A DNA stretch of 64,000 bases, from contig NZ_CP025249.1 of the NCBI RefSeq assembly GCF_009930875.1, positions 2,108,001 through 2,172,000 of the forward strand, in the 5' to 3' direction. The notes under the pieces were generated by a model that did not search any database, was not told the origin of the DNA, and saw only the letters and a list, made by a program, of their open reading frames with translations. Position 1 is the stretch's first letter. Every line of letters begins with the position of its first letter. Origin of the DNA: Actinomyces sp. 432. Lineage in GTDB: Bacteria > Actinomycetota > Actinomycetes > Actinomycetales > Actinomycetaceae. The translations under genes and the position numbers were made by a program. Positions 26,239-35,856 of the stretch are shown here, in pieces.

Positions 26239-29200
26239 AGCCGTTCCTTCTGTGGAGCATCTTCGAGAATGTCTGCTTCTTGCCCAGCAGGACGATCAAT
26301 TGCAAGTATCGCGCCCAGCGTCGCGGAGGTCGCATCGGCGCAGTACTTCTCGGCGTCGAATACTCCTGCGGCCACGGACATGTCAGCGCTCGCCACCTGA
26401 ATGGCGTGTGCGATCTCCTCCGCAGAGGTTCCGCAGGTCAGGCCGTACCCAAGCCTGATCAGTTCCAGGCTGCCGGGCACATCGGAGGCGATCACCGGAA
26501 CACCCAATGCCATCGCTTCGAGGATTGTCACCGGCTGGCCCTCATGCGTCGAGGGCAGGATGAAGCAGTCAGCGCATGCCAGAACCGGGTACGGGTTGGC
26601 CAGCTGCCCCGTGAACAGAACGTGCCGATCGAGGTCACGGCGCCTTGCGTGCACCTTGAGATCGGGTTCGAGCAGCCCGGACCCTACGAGTACCAGGCCG
26701 ACGTCGACGCCGCGTGAGCGAGCGGTTGCGACGGCGTCGATCAGCGCAGTCTGGTTCTTCTCCCGCGACATTCGCCCGATCGACACGAAGGTCAGTGCAT
26801 GCGCTCGTTTGAACGCGCCCACGTCCTCCGGCAGCGCCTCCTGGGACAGCCTGTGCAGCTTGTCCATCTCGATGAGGTTGCGCGCGGCTGCCTGCCGGGA
26901 ACCGGTATCAATCCCGAGCAGCCGCAGGCTCCTTTGATTGTGTGCCGCCAGTCCCGGGCTAACCGCAATGATCGCGGCGGCAGTGTCGTAGAGCCGGAAG
27001 ACGCGCATCAGGTCCGGGAGCTTCTCCCGGTACTCGTCGTCCATCTGGTTGTGCTGATAGCAGGAGACGCGCGCGCCGCGCCGTCCCCAGGCGGCTATGA
27101 GCGACAGCCAGGTGTACGCGTATCCGTCGTACTCGACGGCGGCGTCGGGGACGAAGTCGCCCAGCAGCCGTCGGCTCTCACGGTCCCAGTAGCTCCAGTA
27201 CTCCCGCCAGAACGCGGGCGTCTCAGCGTCTGGGTGGCGTGAGAACTCGTTCGTGCACCAGCGCTCTGCCACAGTCCAGGGGGCCACCCCCTGCCTGCAG
27301 ATGACGTGTACGTGCTCCGGCAGCCGCATGTACATCTCCCGGCGGTCGTCGCGGCTGCGCAGCACCTTCGGCTCCACCAGGAGGCTCACCGAGTACTCTG
27401 CGGGATCCAGCGAATTCATGAGGGAGAGCAGCGCTGAGGCGATGCCGTTGGGAATCAGCGAGGCATGGAAGAGGATGGTCTTCCGACCGACGGCGCCGTT
27501 GTCCACGCGGTAGTCACGAACCACGGAGGGCTCGGGCAGGCTGCGAACGCCGTCGAAGAAGAGCCTGACCATCCGCTCCGAGGCGTTACCGTCCTCAAGC
27601 GGGCAGTACCGCCGAAGATCCGCGTCCTCAGGCGCTCCTGCACCCAGTATCGCCTGGTCGATCGCGTCACAGAGGCCGCTCCGGTCCTGGCAGTGCAGCC
27701 CCGGAACCGCATCCGGGTCCAGGTACAGCCCCCGGTCCGCCCGGTACTCATCCAGATCGTGCATGTACAGCACAATCGGCTTCCGCTGGGGCATGAAGTC
27801 AAAGAAGATCGAGGAGTAGTCCGTCACCAGAATATCGATCGCTGCGAGCAGCTCGTTCGTATCGATGTCCTTGGGAACGATAGTGACCGGGAGCTCAACG
27901 CCTTCGAGCAGTTTCTCGGAGAGCCGGTGGGCACGGTAGACAACCACTACGTCATCACGGGCTGCCATGGCCTTGAGGTCATCCACCAGCGCATCGGCGT
28001 CCAGCTCGCGCTCGCTCACGCCGCCGCGCCACGTGGGGGCGTACAGCAGCAGCTTGCGCTCGTCGCCCGGCGCCAGACCGAGCCGTGAGCGAAGCGCCTG
28101 CCGCCCTCCCGCATCCATCAGGATGGAGGTGTCCAGACGTGGCGAACCCGCAATGACTGACACTCCCCTATACACGTCCAGTAGATCGTGATCCTCAATC
28201 AGTGCACACTCCGTAAGGGCGTTGGGCGCCATCACGACGGTGCTCTGCTGGAAGTTTCGCTGGAGGTTCTCGTAAGCCAGCAGCTCGCCCTTCATGGAGC
28301 GGCCGAGTGTCTTGAACGGGGTACCGTGCCAGGTGTTCAGGTACTCCTGCCCGGGCCTACGCACAAAGTAGGGTGCGAAGGACACGTTGTTCACAATGTG
28401 GCCGGCAGTGGCCAGATACTGCATGTACTCCTGCGAGTGCAGACGGACGAACACGACGTTGTCATGGTCAAGCACGTCGGCGGGGATTCCGCTCTCGTCG
28501 TTGATCGCCCACACATGGATGAGGTGCTCGTACTCCGGCCGGTCCACCATCCAGCGGAACATGGCCAGGGGGTGACACCCGATGGACGCGCCGTGGTTCG
28601 ACTCCCACAGCACCAGGTTCGGGCTGACGGGGAGTGTCTCCAGTGCCTCCGCGTAGCGGATGTTGCGCAGTGCCGCAGGAGTCTTGCTGTAGGCGGCTGG
28701 GTCCAGCCCGTCCTTTGAGCCGAACTCCTCAACATGCTCGAGGATCTCGCATGCCAGTGCGGGGTCACCAGCCTCCTTCACAGCGACCGCCAGGCGTACC
28801 CGGGTAGTGCGATCCCCCTTGAGGACCAGCGGCAGTATGGCGCGAATACGCGCCACCTTGTCGACCTTGCTCAGGTACCGCCCGCGCATGTTGAGCAGGC
28901 GTGCTTCAACCAGGTCGATCGGACGGTGCCGGTTCAGCACGTGTGGGGACAGCACGTGGGCGTAGGCATCGTTCAGCTTGGGCTCCTTGGGAACGCCCGT
29001 GTACTCCAGATAGGACTTCACCGCGTCGTTGTAACGCCCCATGGCCGCCAGCACGACCCCGCGCCGGTAGTTCCACCAGTGCCCCGAGCGGCCACGCAGA
29101 GTGGATAACGCCTGCGAGTAAGCCAGCTCTGCCGCGACGTAGTCGCCCGCTCGCTCACGCGCCAGGCCGAACTTATAGTGCTTGTACCCACTTTCGGGGT

Positions 29201-30086
29201 CGCTCAGCACAGACAGGGCGTAGTGCTCGCTCGCCTCACGGTAGTCGTGCAGTTTGTCCTTACAGAACGCGATCTCATACTCGACCTGCGTCTCCGTCAT
29301 GCCCTCGCCCGGGAATGCGCGGACGAGTTCAGCTGCCAGGCGCCAGTCGGAGCGCTGGTACGCGAACTGCGCCGGCCCCTTCTCCTTGGCCTTTCCGCCC
29401 GCCATGTCGCAGGCGCGGGCAAAGGTGTCGCCGGCCGCCTTATCACCGGACCGGTACTGGATCATGCCGAGGTCGAACAGCTCGGCCGCCTTGAGCTTCC
29501 CTACGTCTGAGATTCGCGCGATCAGCTCACGGGCCCGCTCCTGGTGGCCCATGGCCAGCTCGCCGGCGAGCGTCTTGCGCAGCCAGTCGCAGTCCTCCCC
29601 GTGGCTGGGCAGGCCGCTGCGCAGGACCTCGAGCCGCCGCCACAGCGGCGTGTCCTTGGGCAGTGCGGCAAGAAGCTGCTCGGAGACCCGGGGGTCGGGC
29701 CCGCCGGCAGCACGGGTTAGGAGGCTGTTCGCGTCCTCCCCAGCGCCCCGCTCGCGCATCAGCCGCGCTAGGCTGAGGAGCGCCTCGATGCTGGTCGGGT
29801 CATCCTCAACTATGCTCGCGTAGACGGCCTCTGCCTCCTCAGGCCGCTCGAGCCTCTCAGCGATGAGTCCCATCCGCAGCCGGGAGGCGGGGTCGTGCGC
29901 CGCGGCAGGAAGCTCGATGTAGATGCTTCGGGCGAGCTCCAGGTCGCCTTCCGCGTAGGCTTGCGCAGCCGCGTAGCGAGCGAAGCGGCTACCGGTGCGA
30001 CCCCGGAAGCGGCCACTGGCTCGTTCCCCGACACCGCGCGCCCACCGCACTTGCAGCGCCTGACCCTGTTTCCTCTGCGTTGTCAT
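26235..30086 (-). CDS. giant TPR - glycerophosphotransferase - glycosyltransferase fusion (copy 1)
   Basis: The 1,283-residue protein has three parts. Residues ~20-470 are TPR-like helical repeats (RSIYIELPAAAHDPASRLRM, SDWRLAAELVRAFPGEG). Residues ~490-830 form a CDP-glycerol glycerophosphotransferase (TagB/TagF) domain with LNTWHGTPFKTLGRSMKG near 580, LLLYAPTWRGG, and DILVTDYSSIFFDF near 755. Residues ~870-1,260 form a GT-B glycosyltransferase with FVSIGRMSREKNQ and PSTHEGQPVTILEAMALG (E-x7-E). It could both add glycerol phosphate from CDP-glycerol and glycosylate the chain; that coupling is inferred from the fusion. I chose ATG 30086; the frame stays open 31 codons upstream. It follows tagD copy 1 by 17 bases. 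Confidence 0.88.
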   Translation of the reverse strand: MTTQRKQGQALQVRWARGVGERASGRFRGRTGSRFARYAAAQAYAEGDLELARSIYIELPAAAHDPASRLRMGLIAERLERPEEAEAVYASIVEDDPTSIEALLSLARLMRERGAGEDANSLLTRAAGGPDPRVSEQLLAALPKDTPLWRRLEVLRSGLPSHGEDCDWLRKTLAGELAMGHQERARELIARISDVGKLKAAELFDLGMIQYRSGDKAAGDTFARACDMAGGKAKEKGPAQFAYQRSDWRLAAELVRAFPGEGMTETQVEYEIAFCKDKLHDYREASEHYALSVLSDPESGYKHYKFGLARERAGDYVAAELAYSQALSTLRGRSGHWWNYRRGVVLAAMGRYNDAVKSYLEYTGVPKEPKLNDAYAHVLSPHVLNRHRPIDLVEARLLNMRGRYLSKVDKVARIRAILPLVLKGDRTTRVRLAVAVKEAGDPALACEILEHVEEFGSKDGLDPAAYSKTPAALRNIRYAEALETLPVSPNLVLWESNHGASIGCHPLAMFRWMVDRPEYEHLIHVWAINDESGIPADVLDHDNVVFVRLHSQEYMQYLATAGHIVNNVSFAPYFVRRPGQEYLNTWHGTPFKTLGRSMKGELLAYENLQRNFQQSTVVMAPNALTECALIEDHDLLDVYRGVSVIAGSPRLDTSILMDAGGRQALRSRLGLAPGDERKLLLYAPTWRGGVSERELDADALVDDLKAMAARDDVVVVYRAHRLSEKLLEGVELPVTIVPKDIDTNELLAAIDILVTDYSSIFFDFMPQRKPIVLYMHDLDEYRADRGLYLDPDAVPGLHCQDRSGLCDAIDQAILGAGAPEDADLRRYCPLEDGNASERMVRLFFDGVRSLPEPSVVRDYRVDNGAVGRKTILFHASLIPNGIASALLSLMNSLDPAEYSVSLLVEPKVLRSRDDRREMYMRLPEHVHVICRQGVAPWTVAERWCTNEFSRHPDAETPAFWREYWSYWDRESRRLLGDFVPDAAVEYDGYAYTWLSLIAAWGRRGARVSCYQHNQMDDEYREKLPDLMRVFRLYDTAAAIIAVSPGLAAHNQRSLRLLGIDTGSRQAAARNLIEMDKLHRLSQEALPEDVGAFKRAHALTFVSIGRMSREKNQTALIDAVATARSRGVDVGLVLVGSGLLEPDLKVHARRRDLDRHVLFTGQLANPYPVLACADCFILPSTHEGQPVTILEAMALGVPVIASDVPGSLELIRLGYGLTCGTSAEEIAHAIQVASADMSVAAGVFDAEKYCADATSATLGAILAIDRPAGQEADILEDAPQKERL

Positions 30087-30103
30087 GGAGCGACTCACCC
30101 CCG

Positions 30104-30496
30104 TCACAGCCTCTGCATGTCGTTCTTGATCTGGGTGGTCGAGATCTCCGGCGTGCGCGGCAGGTAGACGACCTCGCACAGGCCCGCGAGCTGCTCGTCA
30201 AACTTGCCCGCCCAGTCATCCCCCATGACGAACACGTCGATCTCATACTTCTTCACATCGTCAACCTTCTGCTCCCACGTGTACTCCGGCACCACCAGAT
30301 CCACGTACCGGATCGCCTCCAGCATCCGCCGACGCTCCTCATACGAGAAGTAGGACTTCTTACCCTTCCCCGCATTGAACTCATCAGACGACAGCACCAC
30401 CACCAGGTAGTCGCCAAGCGCCCTCGCACGACGCAACAGCTCAATATGCCCGTAGTGCAACAAATCGTAGGTGCCGTAAGTGATGACGCGCTTCAT
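30104..30496 (-). CDS. tagD: glycerol-3-phosphate cytidylyltransferase, copy 1
   Basis: This 130-residue nucleotidyltransferase has TYGTYDLLHYGHIELLRRA (HxGH motif), VLSSDEFNAGKGKK, EYTWEQKVDD and the signature RTPEISTTQIK. These match TagD/GCT, which makes CDP-glycerol from CTP and sn-glycerol-3-phosphate. It ends NDMQRL. It sits directly upstream of the giant TPR-glycerophosphotransferase gene, which would consume its product. A second copy (35857-36249) is identical in DNA over nearly all its length. An in-frame GTG/ATG slightly upstream is possible, but MKRVITYGTYD is the family start. Confidence 0.95.
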   Translation of the reverse strand: MKRVITYGTYDLLHYGHIELLRRARALGDYLVVVLSSDEFNAGKGKKSYFSYEERRRMLEAIRYVDLVVPEYTWEQKVDDVKKYEIDVFVMGDDWAGKFDEQLAGLCEVVYLPRTPEISTTQIKNDMQRL

Positions 30497-30497
30497 G
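30112..30497. repeat. 386-bp exact duplicate, copy 1 (tagD body)
   Basis: Bases 30112-30497 match 35865-36250 without a mismatch in my reading. Outside this block the flanks diverge, although the 30-40 bases upstream of tagD remain recognisably similar (TCATGAGTCCTCGCATGGG against TCATGGGGCCTCACATGGG). The block is in direct orientation, 5,753 bases from its partner. Confidence 0.9.
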
Positions 30498-31147
30498 AGT
30501 CCTCGCATGGGTGATGGGGAGCCGTTCGCGACCGCGTGCTTGCCAAATCGTAACTAGCACGAAGGTCGTGAATGAAGAAAGCTTACCTGAGTCCCGGCTG
30601 TTCGGTGTCCCGCTTGCGGCTCGTCGTTGACCTGCGGTGAAGCCGCGACGGTCGAGCGCCGACGGCGACCTCGCACCCGCAGTAGACCGCCAACGGGTCC
30701 GCACACCATCCCGGCTCGCGAACGATCCATCCGACGCTCTCTAGTATGTGGCTTGTTACCTACGTCGGACCGCCGTCGCCCTCCCGCCTGAGCCCGCTCC
30801 CACCTATCGCATCTCTGGATCACCCATGTGGCGGCAAGGGCCCTGAAAATAAATCCGGCGGCCGCCCAAAAAAAGGGGCTAGTTCGTTTCGCGGCCGCAA
30901 GGGTGAGCCGACCGCGGGTTGTCGGGCACCTGGAAGCGGCGCCTGTGCGCTGCACCGGAACTGGCCGCCGCCTTCCCCGTGGCCGAATCGGCCAGCGTCT
31001 TCGCACCTGTAACCACCCACAAGGCCGTTCCACCGCTGCCGCACCACTGCACAGGGCCGACAACGCCCGCTAACCCGTTTACCCGAGAAGACCCGAGGTA
31101 GACAACCGAACGCTAGATACCGTAAAACCTGATTCCTGGAAGGTTAT
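30498..31147. other. intergenic region upstream of tagD copy 1, no supported gene
   Basis: About 650 bases lie between the tagD start and the transposase remnant. It includes AT-richer stretches (TTGTGAATGAAGAAAGC-like on one strand near 30570, and AAAATAAAT and AAAAAAAGG near 30845-30876) unlike the surrounding coding DNA. Small frames here have no ribosome sites or familiar sequence. It probably holds the tagD promoter and decayed sequence left by insertion. Confidence 0.5.
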
Positions 31148-31840
31148 TCATGGGGTGTACGTGAAGGTGGGGGTGAGTATGCCGGTGATGGTTGTTAGGA
31201 AGGCTTGTATGGGGTGGCGGTAGCCGGAGTGCAGGACGCGCCAGGTCTTGAGGGTGGCTATGGTTGTTTCGACTACGAAGCGGATGCGGTCGGCCGAGGC
31301 GTTGTAGGACATGTCGTTCTCGTGCGGGCGCGGCCCGCGTAGCTTCTTGACGGGCGTGGTCATGCCCAGCCCGGTGGAGCCCCGTCGCCAGTAAGCGTTG
31401 GCGGTGCCTGCCCGCCGGGTAGGCACTCGGGCGGGACGTCCAGCAGGCCCGATGTTCCCAGCGCGGCCGCGTCGTGCGCGGATCCGGGCAGCGGGTCGGA
31501 CACCCGTGCCAGAGCGCCGAAACGGGCACGGGCAACCTGCACGTTACGCACGGCAGTGCGGTACTTGCCTGCGAGCAGGCCAGGTGCGCCTTTCCAGTCC
31601 CAGGTCTTGAGCAGGGTGCCGTCCACAATCTGCACCTAGATGGGGTCGATGTCCTCCACTGCAAGCACGCCGTTCCCCAGGGCGTAGGCGTCAGGGTGGC
31701 GTAGGCGCTGATGATGCGGGAGGCGGTGGGCTGGGAGACGTCGAAGACCTCAGCAGGAACTCCTGGCTGGTGTTTGTGGCGCAGCGCCATCACGTCCAGA
31801 TTTACCAGCTGGTACCGGCCCAGTACCCAGGAGCCGCCCT
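31148..31840 (-). pseudogene. remnant of an IS5-family-like DDE transposase
   Basis: Fragments in different frames read as one leftward transposase. MALRHKHQPGVPAEVFDVSQ followed by PTASRII is a helix-turn-helix entry. VDGTLLKTWDWKGAPGLLAG then NVQVARARFGALARVSDPLPGSAHDAAAL follows (DDE_Tnp_4-like core with Asp residues). The end is KKLRGPRPHENDMSYNASA and FVVETTIATLKTWRVLHSGY (Glu region). An in-frame TAG lies near 31637, and at least one further frame change near 31400 separates core and C-terminus. I found no clean terminal inverted repeats. It lies between the two duplicated tagD modules. Confidence 0.8.
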
Positions 31841-31905
31841 AGCACGCACCCACTACGCGCGCGCATCGAAAATCCCCCACACCCCTACGAATACCCCTCC
31901 CGGTA

Positions 31906-34900
31906 CTACCCCCGTTGATCATATATCCCTTCCGCTGCAGCAGCCGAACCCTTCTCTACGCCGCACCGACCGATAGCTCGCCAGAACTCGCGAATAGCAT
32001 CAGTGGAGTACGTTCTGCTCTCGAACCTAGCCGCAGCCTCTCGGCATTCTTTCCAGCGCCGCATAGCATCAACCCAGAGGTCATGCTCAAGAGGCAGGAT
32101 CCTCTGCGCGCCGTCCGGCCCCATTGCCCTTATTCCGTCGATATCAGAACCAATTACGGCGGTCCCCAAGGCCCGTGCCTCCAGGATGACCATGGGCTGC
32201 CCTTCATGGAGAGACGGGATCAACATCGCATCCGCGCGTGCGAGTATCGGGTACGGATTTCTTACCCACCCCGGCACGAACACCGCCTGCTCAATCCCAA
32301 GGCCATGTATCTGCGCCTCAACCTGCGGCCGCAATGGTCCGTCCCCCAGAAGAACCAGACGCGCATCCGAGCATTCCTTGCGGAAACTCGCAAAGGCATT
32401 GAGTAAGAATCCGTGGTTCTTCTCCGGGGACATACGCCCGACGTGCACGAATAGCGGTCTCGAATCGCCACACCAATCGATGAATCCATCAATCGATTGC
32501 TCATCTGCCAGTCGCTCAAGGACGTCAGGAACAATCACGTTCCGCGCATAAGTAAAGTTGGCGTCGGGAATGCCGTGCGCCTGCGGCAAACGCCTTGCGT
32601 TTGTCTCCATCAGCCCCGCGGAAACAGAGACCGCATGGTCAAACCGCGGAATCAGGCTCACTACGGCGGATAGCTCAGGCATCCGAAGTTCTATTTCGCC
32701 CTGGATATCATTGTGGAGATACAGCACCTTTGAGGCCTTGCTGTCCGCGATACCGAGAACCAAGCGGGCCATAAACTCGGAGTATCCGTCAAACTCGATC
32801 ACGGCGTCAAAGGTCGCACCGGGAAGAACCCTGAGCCCTTCTCTCACGAACAGGCGGGTAATCACCGAGTCGAGCCCCGGCCCGGGAGCATACGCCAACT
32901 TATGGGCGACGTGCTGGGCGTGCACCTCCAGGCAGGATCTCGGCTGCGCACCGACCCTGCCAATCACACGCACATTTGCCGGGAGCTTGCGCATCGTCTC
33001 TTCGCGCCCAGGTTCATTCTGCACCGGACGCCCCTCCGTTAGCACCGTCAGTGACGTGCCCTGGTCGGCTAGCACGGTAATGAGGTTGACGAAGGAACTC
33101 GCCATGCCGTTTGGAATCAAGCTTTGGCGGACAAGTAAGCCAGATGATCCTCCGCCCAAGTCTCTTTGAGGATATGCCTCGTCTCGGGACGCCAGGAACG
33201 CCTCTGCTACACGTTCCGATGTGTGCCCGTCATCGGCCGGACCAAACTCCGCGATGAATGCTTCACGCTCCACCAGGTCAACCTTAGGCGCCGATATAGC
33301 TGCGCGTAGGCTTTCCAGGTTGTCGCAGACTATGCCGGGTAGATGCGACTGATCGAAGTAGACACCCCGGTTCTCGGCGTAGCGGTCCCAATCCGGCACG
33401 TAGAACACCATGGGACGCCGGGTCAAGGCGAAGTCGAAGTATATCGATGAGAAGTCCGTGACAAGGAGGTCGATGTCCGGCAGAAGATCGTAGGTGGAAA
33501 CATGCCTGGGGACAAACTCGATCGTCGGGTCGATCCTCAACGCCGCTTGTTCTACGTAGTGATGGGCGCGCAGATAGGTGTCATATCCCGCATCCGCTAG
33601 CGCATCACGAATTGCCAGCAGCGTCTGTACCTGCTCCTCGAGCTCGGAGTCCTCACGCCAGGTGGGAGCGAACAACGCTCGCCTTGCCCCGCTACAGTGG
33701 GTGTCGCCGGCGGCTTCTACCAACACGTCGTTGCGCGGGTAGCCCGTGATCTCGATTCTCGCTTTGGTCAAGCCGTTGACATCGCACCCGTTAATCATCA
33801 CGGACCGAGTGTGCTCGTTCGGGAAAATCGCATAGGTGGCCTGGAGGTAGTTCCGGGCCATGTTGAGATGCACCAGTGGCTCTTGCATGTCCTTCGCGAG
33901 CGTCTTGAGCGGAGTCCCGTGCCAGGTCATCAGGTACCGCTGTTCGAGACGCCGAGTAAAGTATGTCGGCCACGTGGAGTTATTGATCAGGTATTTGGCG
34001 GTCGCGAGAAGCCTGGTGTACTGCAAAGAGTCTTTCCGGACGACGATCACGTCGGCGCGATCGGCGAGGTCTTCCGGGAGTACGGCATGCTCATCAACGG
34101 CCCAAACATGCAGGAATTCGCCTGGGTGCGATCGAAGGATCTCCCGGCACAGCGCAAGCGGGCTACAGTCGATTGAGATTCCGAGGTTGGCCTCATAGAG
34201 AATGACATCATCCTCCACCGCGCAGTCCTCCGACCACTCGACATACGCTGCCAGCTGTGCGGTATAGGTCCCAGTCCGCGGAGTATCAACCACCTTTGGC
34301 AGCGCCCGATTGAACGTGGTAGTCCGTTTGAGCACGCCTACAGCTCCGCGGAAGTCACCGGTGTCTGCGAGCAGTTCCGCGTAACGGTCTGCGGTTTTAG
34401 CCGCCAACGGGTGGCTGAGCAGGCTCACATAGCGATATTCCTCAATAGCCGTTGCTGTATCTCCCGCACGTTCGGCCAGACGCGCACGTTCCTCATGGCC
34501 ACGGCGATCGGTCGAACCGAAGAAGCGCAGAGGCGCGATAGGTTCTTCGACTGGATCAACCTGAGAAACACCCGAATCGCTGCGTATAACATCTGCCTCG
34601 TCCGGGAACTCAGCTGATGGGATCCACGAGGGTCCGCCCGCTATATCGGAAGCAGCTTCTGTCTGCTTGGTAGGCTCAAGCGCACGCGAAGGTGCGAGCC
34701 CCATGGATTCCCGCAACGCCTCGTAGGCAGCCGCATAGTAGCCAGCGTCTTCAAAACACCGGCTAATCTCTCGCTGAAGCGTGCGTATCCTGGATTGCTG
34801 TCCCGTCAGATTGTCTTCGGCCAGTAAATTGAGTAGTTTCCTATACTCCGTCAAAGCCGCATCACGGGCACCGGAAAGCTGAAGGGCCATTGCGAGGTCT

Positions 34901-35835
34901 TCGATCCACTCCGTGTTCATCGGCCTCAGATTGACCGCTGACCTCAGTAGCTGTGCGGCATCCGGGAACTCGCACAGCATGGTCTTCATCGTTGCCGCAC
35001 GATAAAGTAGCCCGGCCCGCCGCCACACTTCGGGCGAAGCTGCCGCGTCGTTGCGATACGTCTCCGCTGCGGCGTCGTAGTGCCGCCCCTCCTCGTGGAA
35101 GACACCCAGGCCCCACTTCTTGGCGTCCAGTTTCTGGTCACGATCCTGGGCCATCAAATAGCAGTGCCGGGATCGCCCCCGGTCGCCGGCGCGTTCGTGC
35201 GCGTATCCGGCACGGTAGTACGTCCAGCTTCCTCCGCTTAGCGCGGCCGACGCCTCGAAGGCCTCTGCAGCCGCCGGAAGCTGGCCGGCATCTTCGAGCA
35301 CGGTTGCATAGTTGTATAGCCATTCGGCGTTATCTGAGTGACGCTCTGCAACTTCGGCCATCGCGCTGGCACGCAGCCAAGCGGGATCCTTCTTAGTAAA
35401 AGTAGACAAGTATTCTATATCTACCTTCGGATCTGCAAGGTCTTGCACTACTGCAGCGTAATACTCACGGGCGCGCGCCACCTCTCCCTGACGCATGTGC
35501 AGGCGCGCAGCGATAAGCTTATCGCTATTTGTCTGCTGACCAGCCTTTGCCCGAGCATCCACCAACGCAACAGCGTCAGCGCACGCACCAGTCTTCTCAA
35601 GACTAAAAGCGAGGCGCCTCTCCGCCACGGAGTTTGTGGGATCTGCCTTCAGAGCTGCACGCAGAAGAGGCACCGCGGCCTCGTAGTTCTTCAGCCGGTA
35701 CTCAAGGTTGCCGAGCGCAAACGCCGATCCTTCCTCAGAGTTCCTCTGAGCAGTCTGGTAGTACTCGCGCGCACGCGCGAAGTTGCTGCGATGCTCGTAG
35801 TACTGCCCTAGCCGGACATTGGAGATCAGCTTCAT
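31906..35835 (-). CDS. giant TPR - glycerophosphotransferase - glycosyltransferase fusion (copy 2)
   Basis: The 1,309-residue protein has the same layout as copy 1 but clearly different sequence. TPR-like repeats cover residues ~1-520 (AREYYQTAQRNSEEGSAFAL, then ALGNLEYRLKNYEAAVPLLR). A CDP-glycerol glycerophosphotransferase domain covers ~540-860, with MTWHGTPLKTLAKDMQEP near 635 and DLLVTDFSSIYFDF near 790. A GT4 domain covers ~900-1,290, with FVHVGRMSPEKNHGF and PSLHEGQPMVILEARALG. By eye it uses more A/T at third positions than its neighbours, suggesting horizontal origin. ATG 35835 has AAGGA about 8 bases upstream. tagD copy 2 ends 21 bases before it. Confidence 0.88.
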   Translation of the reverse strand: MKLISNVRLGQYYEHRSNFARAREYYQTAQRNSEEGSAFALGNLEYRLKNYEAAVPLLRAALKADPTNSVAERRLAFSLEKTGACADAVALVDARAKAGQQTNSDKLIAARLHMRQGEVARAREYYAAVVQDLADPKVDIEYLSTFTKKDPAWLRASAMAEVAERHSDNAEWLYNYATVLEDAGQLPAAAEAFEASAALSGGSWTYYRAGYAHERAGDRGRSRHCYLMAQDRDQKLDAKKWGLGVFHEEGRHYDAAAETYRNDAAASPEVWRRAGLLYRAATMKTMLCEFPDAAQLLRSAVNLRPMNTEWIEDLAMALQLSGARDAALTEYRKLLNLLAEDNLTGQQSRIRTLQREISRCFEDAGYYAAAYEALRESMGLAPSRALEPTKQTEAASDIAGGPSWIPSAEFPDEADVIRSDSGVSQVDPVEEPIAPLRFFGSTDRRGHEERARLAERAGDTATAIEEYRYVSLLSHPLAAKTADRYAELLADTGDFRGAVGVLKRTTTFNRALPKVVDTPRTGTYTAQLAAYVEWSEDCAVEDDVILYEANLGISIDCSPLALCREILRSHPGEFLHVWAVDEHAVLPEDLADRADVIVVRKDSLQYTRLLATAKYLINNSTWPTYFTRRLEQRYLMTWHGTPLKTLAKDMQEPLVHLNMARNYLQATYAIFPNEHTRSVMINGCDVNGLTKARIEITGYPRNDVLVEAAGDTHCSGARRALFAPTWREDSELEEQVQTLLAIRDALADAGYDTYLRAHHYVEQAALRIDPTIEFVPRHVSTYDLLPDIDLLVTDFSSIYFDFALTRRPMVFYVPDWDRYAENRGVYFDQSHLPGIVCDNLESLRAAISAPKVDLVEREAFIAEFGPADDGHTSERVAEAFLASRDEAYPQRDLGGGSSGLLVRQSLIPNGMASSFVNLITVLADQGTSLTVLTEGRPVQNEPGREETMRKLPANVRVIGRVGAQPRSCLEVHAQHVAHKLAYAPGPGLDSVITRLFVREGLRVLPGATFDAVIEFDGYSEFMARLVLGIADSKASKVLYLHNDIQGEIELRMPELSAVVSLIPRFDHAVSVSAGLMETNARRLPQAHGIPDANFTYARNVIVPDVLERLADEQSIDGFIDWCGDSRPLFVHVGRMSPEKNHGFLLNAFASFRKECSDARLVLLGDGPLRPQVEAQIHGLGIEQAVFVPGWVRNPYPILARADAMLIPSLHEGQPMVILEARALGTAVIGSDIDGIRAMGPDGAQRILPLEHDLWVDAMRRWKECREAAARFESRTYSTDAIREFWRAIGRCGVEKGSAAAAEGIYDQRG

Positions 35836-35856
35836 GTCAGCGTCCTTGCTGGAGTC

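Noticed and set aside
30554..31063. A 169-residue open frame upstream of tagD copy 1
   Set aside because: Arg/Gly-rich translation, no ribosome site and no recognisable family; most likely non-coding.
31113..31793. A 226-residue intact protein at the transposase remnant
   Set aside because: Only its first ~20 residues match a transposase; the rest is out-of-frame His/Pro/Arg-rich translation of the decayed gene.
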